A stretch of 64,000 bases of DNA from Ixodes scapularis (taxonomy: Eukaryota; Arthropoda; Arachnida; Ixodida; Ixodidae): NCBI RefSeq assembly GCF_016920785.2, contig NW_024609835.1, positions 177,689,109 through 177,753,108 on the forward strand, given 5' to 3'. Below are positions 61,258 through 64,000 of this stretch, piece after piece. Under the pieces are notes generated by a model. It had not been told where the DNA came from and made no database searches. It saw only the letters and a list, made by a program, of their open reading frames with translations. Position 1 is the first letter of the stretch; each line of letters starts with the position of its first letter. The translations under genes and the position numbers were made by a program.

Positions 61258-62067
61258 AATGACAAGTTATTTCATAAAAAGAAACTAGAACATAAATTAG
61301 CCGGTTGGTGACATTTTTCTAGTGCTTGGTGTCGATTATAAATTTTTAACCGATTAATGGCTTCCTTTTAGTCAATAAATGAATCCACTAATTGGTTCGC
61401 ATTTACCTCCAAGAATATTAACTAAAAAGCCTCTTAGAACTACATATATTTCTTTTTCACAATTTCTTACTATACCTTCCACGGTAAAAATGTGCGTGCT
61501 AATTTTAAAACTGACCGGCTAAAACAAAAACGAACAGAGAAACTACATTAAGAACAAAATAACTTCGGAGTATATTTTAAGCCTGATTATACTTCAGAAC
61601 TACAATGACCGAAGTACCTAATAGTTGTTTCGTGGAATACAACAGCGCTGCCTTTTGAAATGCACCAATATGCACGAAGAAGTAAAGCAAGCATTTCCAC
61701 TTTCTCCGCCGAAATTCGTAAAACTAAATTCATCGGATTAGCCAATTAAAAATGATTGCGATTAACGCACCAATCGATTAACCGGAAGGTTAGTCGGTCA
61801 ATTGCCCAGCCCTATGCTTTAGAAATACTTAATATTTGTGGGCGCAGATATCATTTTTTTACAAACGTTAGATTGCATTGTGGTGTCTTTATAAAATATC
61901 CTATTATTTGAGCACCGTGTCAAGGCTCAAGCAAGTAAACGCCACTATTGGTGTATATTTGACAAATAATATAGCGAAGCAACTTACTTTGCTGTGAACC
62001 TGACGATAACAAATTGTAAGCAAATAAAGGGTACGAAGGAGCAGATTCGTCCGTAGCTGCAATCCAT
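36932..62067 (-). CDS. Cys-loop ligand-gated anion channel subunit (8 coding exons, whole gene)
   Basis: The product is a pentameric ligand-gated ion channel subunit of the GABA/glycine/GluCl/pHCl superfamily, acting in the plasma membrane. The joined exons (1218 nt) encode 405 residues, short for the family (about 420-500) because the M3-M4 loop is only about 40 residues. Order: signal peptide 1-26; DDIFEHYDKRAWPTYG motif; loop D WKDPRL (92-97); loop A WKPDLFF (120-126); Cys-loop C164-C178; loop C around 229-245; M1 about 246-269; M2 about 278-297; M3 about 308-333; M4 about 376-394, ending 11 residues before the stop. N105 and N231 are glycosylation sequons. The Arg 0' and preceding Pro indicate the anion-selective class. 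The short loop and overall pattern suggest the arthropod pHCl/HisCl/'insect group 1' set (CG7589, CG6927, pHCl-2), but subfamily and ligand are inference. Introns are large and filled with transposons. A candidate AATAAA lies near 36531-36536. Confidence 0.9.
37343..37560 (+). repeat. Left inverted repeat of the Penelope-like element
   Basis: This is near-perfectly the reverse complement of 39004-39220, with only scattered single-base differences and one or two small indels. The outer edge begins GTAAACATAG. Confidence 0.85.
37560..38100 (+). pseudogene. Penelope-like reverse transcriptase, truncated and broken
   Basis: Successive frames give SMRPHGGLIEAVQLCIDLNG, then CIGSSVAPILSDICLAG (the APxLSD motif), then KVFRYVDD followed at once by a stop codon near 37861, then LVVFKPKQGS and FTNEVPTKKALQFLELNISL. 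The YVDD catalytic motif is intact. A frameshift after about 37710 and the stop after YVDD inactivate the protein. Confidence 0.85.
38124..38825 (+). CDS. Penelope-like C-terminus with GIY-YIG endonuclease (233 residues)
   Basis: The open frame covers the RT thumb/linker (KLVKRAIS-like start just upstream in another frame) and a GIY-YIG nuclease. The nuclease has VVYKIPFSCGKVYIGQTGR (catalytic Tyr pair, GQTGR), then INVRAREH (Arg). Later come HCDRCGC (Cys/His pair seen in Penelope endonucleases) and EIHEAFYI (catalytic Glu). It nicks target DNA to prime reverse transcription. The upstream RT is broken, so this is a remnant reading frame, not a separate gene. Confidence 0.85.
   Translation: MRASLLKSCVHRSLNSFVCHVDRLTKAGFPKLVIVGVAESLLKLFRNPLNILDNVRQKPASRPVVIPYLHSFSHRIKKVAVKYGVPIVFSAPSKLSRLCASIERAGLQRVGCGINHRIKYVACAVGVVYKIPFSCGKVYIGQTGRCINVRAREHYLSLRSSPSGHLAIHCDRCGCSPRLSDIEILAKHSQKMAREIHEAFYIRQHGPDLCVSSESVTLYSEEFEFLRSLGTFL
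39004..39220 (-). repeat. Right inverted repeat of the Penelope-like element
   Basis: The reverse complement of 37343-37560. The outer edge ends CTATGTTTAC; similarity stops there, marking the element boundary. Confidence 0.85.
39221..41544. other. Last-intron DNA between the Penelope-like element and G1 copy A
   Basis: AT-rich with homopolymer and (CT)n runs (39341, 39379, 40870). No gene recognised. Confidence 0.6.
41545..42124 (+). mobile_element. GC-rich element G1 copy A with TGACGTCA/CACGTG array
   Basis: The ends TTAGAGCGCAGCTTTT and AAGAGCTGCGCTCTAA are inverted. Order: GAGGAGGAGG tract, CACGTG palindromes, TGACGTCA array, CACGTG palindromes, CCGACGCCG tract, right end. It contains 11 perfect TGACGTCA and 7 CACGTG. 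The array unit (GATGACGATGCGGATGCCGG plus TGACGTCA words, about 66 bp) keeps all six frames open, giving spurious Asp/Val/Thr/Ser-rich proteins. It lies in the last intron of the channel gene. The flank TGTAACACCGAAT is shared with copy B, so the true element may extend about 40 bp to the left. Confidence 0.75.
42262..42770. repeat. Diverged minisatellite (unit about 65-70 bp, GGGGATTAA...CCCTTT)
   Basis: The words GGGGA(T/C)TAA, AACTTTCGTCCCTTT and GATCAATTTTGACCC recur in order at least six times, with drift. It follows directly after G1 copy A. No protein is supported. Confidence 0.7.
42775..42944. mobile_element. Palindromic MITE with TA target site (170 bp)
   Basis: TA, then GCTGTGAATAGGAGTGAAAG on the left; CCTTTCACTCCCATTCACAG C then TA on the right. 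The inner arms (CAGAAAAGGCA / TGTCTTTTCAG, GTGCAACTT / AAGTTGCAC) also pair. The TA duplication suggests Tc1/mariner-type mobilisation. Confidence 0.8.
44013..44231. mobile_element. MITE with terminal inverted repeats of about 45 bp
   Basis: CTCAAGTCCCCAGGCTCGA, then AAATGGACCGTAAAAATTG on the left, mirror CGATTTTTACGGTCCATTTT and TCGAGCCCGGTGACTTGGG on the right. No coding sequence. Confidence 0.8.
44419..44675 (-). pseudogene. SAMD3-like terminal exon
   Basis: An acceptor TTTGTTTCAG lies at 44676-44685. The first part reads TFPAVYSIEVCPGPQQG in one frame. The rest, in another frame, reads VILAYETDGPLEAVALCVCL, then FVKYFCTFVCLERLVGLKHS KLGC, ending with TAA at 44419. The C-terminal ERLVGLKHSK stretch looks protein-coding and closes the gene. 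A frame change between the halves suggests decay. Confidence 0.4.
45994..46165 (-). pseudogene. SAMD3-like exon, downstream copy B (nonsense codon)
   Basis: The acceptor TTTATTTCAG is followed by IFAEFNRITSVDAEQLSF, a TAA stop, then IASENLATALELTERKTKPD and FYQTVERMDDVKESEKQ before a GTATAC donor. It aligns codon for codon with the block at 47277-47107 (shared IFA... and ASENL...), so the two are duplicate or mutually exclusive versions of one exon. The in-frame stop makes this copy non-functional as it stands. Confidence 0.5.
47107..47277 (-). pseudogene. SAMD3-like exon, downstream copy A (57 codons, open)
   Basis: The acceptor TTCTTGCAG, exactly 57 codons at phase 0, and a donor GTGCAC. 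The product begins IFAVSFCISTGAKAKERF and continues VASENLPTVLMVTEGKPRPA to DAEDIKK. It is uninterrupted but has lost the usual E-F-x-R-I-T core seen in copy B. Confidence 0.5.
47669..47836 (-). pseudogene. SAMD3-like exon (MRREKKG...TF..RR...YPAL) with frameshift
   Basis: The acceptor TTTCATAG precedes CCGGCCAC. The frame GHLDAMRRERKGATTYMEMV continues to WARR. A one-base loss near 47746-47750 then switches to the frame giving YISTHPTICNTVDDYPALKL and TDQ before a GTAATA donor. Both halves fit the same protein family, which identifies the frameshift. Confidence 0.5.
47837..50346. other. Intron DNA with a CpG-rich part
   Basis: 47837-49560 is AT-rich. 49560-50346 is CpG-richer, with chance frames on both strands. 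No domain recognised. Confidence 0.5.
50347..50536 (-). CDS. Possible CpG-rich first exon (63 codons then donor)
   Basis: On the minus strand an ATG opens MFPAAKNMRTESERRG, then PEFELEVTVDPVDLWRCGG and GCSRSGNRLD. It stops being exon at a consensus GTGAGT donor (50346). The block is GC- and CpG-rich, as first exons of this genome appear to be. It lies 2.5 kb upstream of the SAMD3-like blocks on the same strand and could be their first exon, though no SAM domain is recognisable. An independent gene start or chance are alternatives. Confidence 0.35.
51094..51455 (-). CDS. Channel exon 7: loop C, M1, M2, M3
   Basis: The acceptor TGCGTAG is followed by 362 nt (120 complete codons). It encodes loop C (GNFSCLRLSFLLDRQNGF), M1 (MIQTYLPTYIVVMVSWIPFW), the M1-M2 turn PDVIPPR, M2 (AILGVKTLLTLAGIYLG), the M2-M3 linker (LPNVVYSKAIDVW) and M3. 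It ends phase 0 before a GTAAGC donor. The Arg at 0' (codon 51313-51315) and Leu 9' are normal. Pro at -1', Ile at 2' (51307-51309) and Lys at 6' (51295-51297) are unusual. The surrounding frame has no stop or frameshift. Confidence 0.95.
51456..53227. other. Intron between channel exons 6 and 7, left part
   Basis: No recognised element. The 120-codon frame at 51923-52285 shows no family resemblance. Confidence 0.55.
53228..53895 (+). mobile_element. GC-rich element G1 copy C with a TAAATTTAGCGGG minisatellite
   Basis: It has the same outer parts as copy A (AGAGCGCAGTTCTT with GAGGAGGAGG on the left; ACGCCGACGCCG, CGCTCAACCCG and AAAAGCTGCGCTC on the right). The centre is a different array, built from CTAAATTTAGCGGGAAA-type units. 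Only two TGACGT-type sites precede the array. It lies in the intron between channel exons 6 and 7. Confidence 0.65.
53472..53790. repeat. Minisatellite of about 32 bp with palindromic TAAATTTAGCGGGAAA unit
   Basis: About ten diverged units in which CTAAATTTAG (itself nearly palindromic) alternates with GCGGGAAAATTTCCCGC, so each unit can form a hairpin. Confidence 0.8.
55000..55530 (+). pseudogene. LINE ORF1-like fragment (Baculo_FP/L1-ORF1 type)
   Basis: The open part (55101-55331) gives MEELEQYQRSRNIEIEGVPE, then DFDIDVCHRAHTFKPLERNI and ILCFAKPTTRNKIVQK. This is the coiled-coil end and RNA-binding domain of LINE ORF1 proteins. After a stop and an A-rich slip, another frame continues RLLRAAIAKKKSVGWKFVWS SREKIF (55430-55510), the conserved C-terminal box. 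It lies in the intron between channel exons 6 and 7, opposite in strand. Confidence 0.7.
55658..55792 (-). CDS. Channel exon 6: loop B/F region
   Basis: The exon lies between an acceptor CTTTCAG and a GTATGT donor. Its 135 nt encode (Y)AHPLNQIMLVWREKEPV, then ELPIEMQDFDLMAMSYDD and YTEEIET(G). This is the tryptophan strand followed by the segment leading to loop C. Phases (2 bases in, 1 base out) join exons 5 and 7 exactly. Tyr223 sits where glycine-receptor/GluCl-type subunits have the first Cys of the second disulfide, while the partner Cys234 is present in exon 7. Confidence 0.9.
56238..56320 (-). CDS. Channel exon 5 (83 nt): Cys-loop
   Basis: This exon is too short for a simple reading-frame scan; a longer unrelated frame on the plus strand covers it. 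Acceptor TGTCAG, then (R)LTMKLSCLMLFHNFPFD followed by KQKCYALARP, then a GTGAGT donor. Cys164 and Cys178 are separated by exactly 13 residues and keep the FPFD core, so this is the Cys-loop. Its 83-nt length and phases (2 in, 1 out) equal those of the Cys-loop exon in vertebrate GABA-A/glycine receptor genes. The usual CPMDL is replaced by CLMLF. Confidence 0.9.
57735..57964 (-). CDS. Channel exon 4: loops D, A and E of the ligand-binding domain
   Basis: The acceptor TTGCAG leads into DYDMDMYLRLAWKDPRLS (loop D). Next come an N-glycosylation sequon (NRT), WKPDLFFVNAKEV (the WxPDLFFxN signature, loop A) and NELLQLSPDGDILISI. The exon is 230 nt, against about 221-224 nt for its vertebrate GABA-A/glycine receptor counterpart. 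It ends phase 2 at a GTGACA donor. Confidence 0.93.
58114..58264. mobile_element. Palindromic GC-rich MITE (about 150 bp)
   Basis: AAGGGCCCTAATCTGGAC and GATTGGCCG on the left mirror CGGCCAATC and GTCCAGCTTAGGGCCCC on the right. It lies in the intron between channel exons 3 and 4's downstream side (exon 4 ends at 57964). Confidence 0.75.
59872..59948. repeat. (AAT)n microsatellite
   Basis: About 25 pure AAT/TAA units in the intron between channel exons 3 and 4. Confidence 0.95.
60173..60240 (-). CDS. Channel exon 3 (68 nt): first beta strand of the ligand-binding domain
   Basis: The acceptor TTCTAG is followed by 68 nt encoding (G)KPTDVVVNMHINTLGPLN and then ANDL, matching the family pattern GKPTxVxVNxxIxSxGxV. 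The exon ends phase 0 at a GTAAGT donor. Its 68-nt length equals the corresponding exon of vertebrate GABA-A and glycine receptor genes. The upstream in-frame VMSPFVL is read-through of the intron, because joining it would break the phase with exon 2. Confidence 0.9.
60661..60752 (-). CDS. Channel exon 2: YDKR/WPTYG motif
   Basis: This exon encodes ELNTRNFRQLPRADDIFEHY followed by DKRAWPTYGT, the N-terminal signature of arthropod GluCl/HisCl/pHCl-type subunits. The correct phase is hidden by a different open frame over the same bases. It ends phase 1 (ACA G) before a weak donor (GTTGCT). Two acceptors are possible. The one at 60752 keeps phase with exon 1. The one at 60766 (after TGGGCAG) would begin at phase 0 with KVPAS and would need a different first exon. 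The motif itself is secure; the 5' edge is not. Confidence 0.8.
61220..61253. repeat. (TA)n microsatellite
   Basis: A pure TA run in the first intron of the channel gene. Confidence 0.95.
61988..62067 (-). CDS. Channel exon 1: start codon and signal peptide
   Basis: The start ATG is in strong context (A at -3, G at +4). Twenty-six codons encode a short polar start (MDCSYGR) and a hydrophobic stretch (FVPFICLQFVIV) ending in FTA, a plausible signal peptidase site. The exon ends with two bases of a split codon before a perfect GTAAGT donor at 61987. This matches exon 2 in phase if exon 2 begins at 60752. Longer in-frame upstream ATGs exist but have poorer context. The exon is assigned by position, phase and signal-peptide character rather than by homology. 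Confidence 0.6.
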
Positions 62068-62622
62068 GGTCGTTAGCAGACACGAGAACAAACGCCGTTT
62101 GTTTCTACACAATAAGACAACTACCCTCACGTCGCATGAACCGTACGTCATGTCTAAACAGCAATTAAGGGAAGCTAGCAAGGTTTTATTGTTACAAACA
62201 ACTCGACGTTTCAACAATTATACATTGAACCCCCCCCCCCCCCCATTTCCGGCTTTTCTTTTACTTCCTCTCATTGTTACGCAGGTCATCATTTTTTCTC
62301 AGTTGTGTTTATACATAAAATATCGGTCTCTCTCTCTCTCCTTATATGCTTACAGGGGTTTCCACCGCAAGTTTCGTCTGAGTTCTAGCCAGCAATGAAG
62401 TAAAAACGTAATTCATTTTAATAACCTGCATCTACCGAAAACATATTCACTGCGTGGCTAAGCAAAGCCAAATACAATATAGATCTTTATCACGATCTTC
62501 TCATGTACATAGGTTAGTGTTGCACAACTGATTTTAGTGCCCGAGTTGATGCCTAACATGAGTGCATTTGCCGATGCTGATATCTTCAAGTCCTTGCGAA
62601 TCATGGGAGGCACTCACTTGAT

Positions 62623-62862
62623 CGAATGACGTTTTAGCGAACGCCCACGTTTCATCGAACGACACTTTAGCGAATAGTCGGACGCCGCGAAGCGGCGTTT
62701 TCGGGTGGGCCAAGTGAGTTCATATTTTTGTAATGAGTTGCCGCAGACTGTCGCCGCGAAGCGGCGTAAAGCGCAGAGCGACGGATGGGATAACGCGCGC
62801 CCCAGTTATTCGCTAAAACGACCATTCGCTCAAATGTCGCCATTCGCTAAAATGTCATTCGC
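62623..62862. mobile_element. MITE with CGAATGACRTTTTAGCGAA terminal repeats
   Basis: CGAATGACGTTTTAGCGAA on the left mirrors TTCGCTAAAATGTCATTCG on the right. TTCGCTAAAA words repeat inside, as does GCCGCGAAGCGGCG (twice). It lies about 560 bp upstream of the channel start codon. Confidence 0.75.
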
Positions 62863-63071
62863 TCTTGTGATATGGACCCGCGAATCATATAGTTAAACAA
62901 AATATTCTGAAGGAAGCGGTCTCATGCATTCTGGCAGCTTCGGAACGGCAGGGCATAGGCGCGGATATCGGTAGTCCCAGTGGGTGGTTTAACGGGCCCA
63001 TGTTTCTAGCAACACCTTACTATTAATAAAGAAGCAGCAAAACATGACACGTAAGGTGTCTGCCTTGTGTT

Positions 63072-63596
63072 TTAGAGCGCAGCTCTTAGGGGCCCGTTCC
63101 CGGCTTGAGCGGCGTCGCCGTCGGCGTTGGCGTCGCCGTCGGCGTAACCAAGGTCATCCCAAGGTCACTTGACCCCCAAGGTCACGTGACACCCAAGGTC
63201 ACATGACTTCCCAAGGTCACGTGACACCCAAAGTCACGTGGCTCCCCAAGTCACGTGACCCCCGATGACGTCATCAGTGACGTCACTGATGACGTCACCG
63301 GCATCCGTATCGTCATCGTCATCATCACTGATGACGTCACCGGCATCCGCATCGTCATCGTCATCATCACTGATGACCTCACCGGCATCCGCATCGTCAT
63401 TGTCATCATCACTGATGACGTCATCAGTGACGTCACTGATGACGTCATCGGTATCCGCAACGTCATCGTTACTGATGACGTCATCGGCATCGGCATCGTC
63501 ACGTGACCCCCCTAGGTCACGAGACCCCCACCCAAGGTCACTTGACCCCACCCCCCAGTACCCTTCCCTCCTCCTCCTCAAGAGCTGCGCTCTAAT
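63072..63596 (-). mobile_element. GC-rich element G1 copy B with TGACGTCA/CACGTG array
   Basis: The reverse-oriented relative of 41545-42124: TAGAGCGCAGCTCTT on the left, GGCGTCGCCG tract, CACGTG words, 8 perfect TGACGTCA, CCTCCTCCTC tract, then AAGAGCTGCGCTCTAATTCG. The right flank CGTTACAGGGAGTTGTAAAC matches the left flank of copy A in inverse. It lies about 1 kb upstream of the predicted start codon of the channel gene. All six frames are open here too, and none is a real gene. Confidence 0.75.
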
Positions 63597-64000
63597 TCGG
63601 CGTTACAGGGAGTTGTAAACGGCTTTCACTTTTTTTTAGCTTAATTTGCAGAAGTCCAGCATAGCAGCTTGTATTAAATTAAATGACAAGCATTCGGACA
63701 ACTTCAGCTCGTCGCAAAAAAAGGAAGACACCTAATCTATTGTCTGCTTTCTTTTTCTGTTTACTTACTTTCCCCGCTTTTTTTCTCGCTTTTTTTCTCA
63801 TATTTTTTCTCGGGAGCACCAATGGCAGCGTTTACGATTTTCCCCGTACTGCTACCGTCTTTACGTCCCTGTTGTGAATAAAGCGGGATACATTGGGAAT
63901 GGTGTTTACGGTCTGGGTGTATCGAAGTCTCTACCGAATATTCAACCAATTATGTGCCGCTCACTTGTCTACGAAATGAAACTCTCGTTACCAAAGTGTT

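Noticed and set aside
63234..63618. Overlapping acidic or Met/Thr/Ser-rich frames on both strands
   Set aside because: The same array artefact as at 41.6-42.0 kb.

Overview
This is nuclear DNA of an animal, most likely a chelicerate and probably a tick. The evidence is split genes with GT-AG introns, long AT-rich introns and intergenic DNA, and a very dense, mixed load of transposable elements. These include hAT, Penelope-like and CR1/Jockey-like elements, many fold-back MITEs and several minisatellites. The tick assignment is inference; nothing in the window fixes the species. Most long open frames are not genes: they are open by chance in GC-rich or tandemly repeated DNA.

The one confidently assembled gene is a Cys-loop ligand-gated anion channel subunit on the minus strand. 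It has eight coding exons at 62067-61988, 60752-60661, 60240-60173, 57964-57735, 56320-56238, 55792-55658, 51455-51094 and 37099-36932. All phases agree and the exons sum to 1218 nt (405 residues plus stop). Two of the exons (the YDKR exon and the Cys-loop exon) are hidden behind longer open frames in other phases and were found by following splice phase and family motifs. The pore-lining helix is unusual (PPR in place of PAR, Ile at 2', Lys at 6').

Nested inside the 14 kb last intron, on the same strand, are two items. One is a decayed multi-exon gene resembling SAMD3-like proteins (47836-44419, possibly starting at a CpG-rich exon at 50536). It has a frameshift, a nonsense codon and two tandem copies of one 57-codon exon. 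The other is a Penelope-like retroelement (37343-39220, plus strand, GIY-YIG endonuclease) bounded by inverted repeats of about 217 bp.

A second gene begins on the minus strand at 9317. It shows a CpG-rich leader and a 92-nt first coding exon encoding a signal peptide, ending at a consensus donor. Its remaining exons were not found and probably lie off the left edge.

The left 8 kb is dominated by a 4.8 kb hAT element (2953-7731) with perfect 15-bp terminal inverted repeats and an 8-bp target duplication. It contains two nested inverted-repeat structures and a GC-rich decayed reading frame that does not look like transposase. From 9.7 to 36 kb the DNA is intergenic, with fold-back MITEs, a hAT transposase C-terminal fragment (24.6 kb), a LINE with ORF1 and endonuclease remains (28.3-29.7 kb, interrupted by a MITE) and LINE reverse-transcriptase remains (32.1-33.4 kb). 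Three related GC-rich elements with internal arrays lie in or just upstream of the channel gene (41.5, 53.2 and 63.1 kb). Two of these are packed with the palindromes TGACGTCA (CRE) and CACGTG (E-box).
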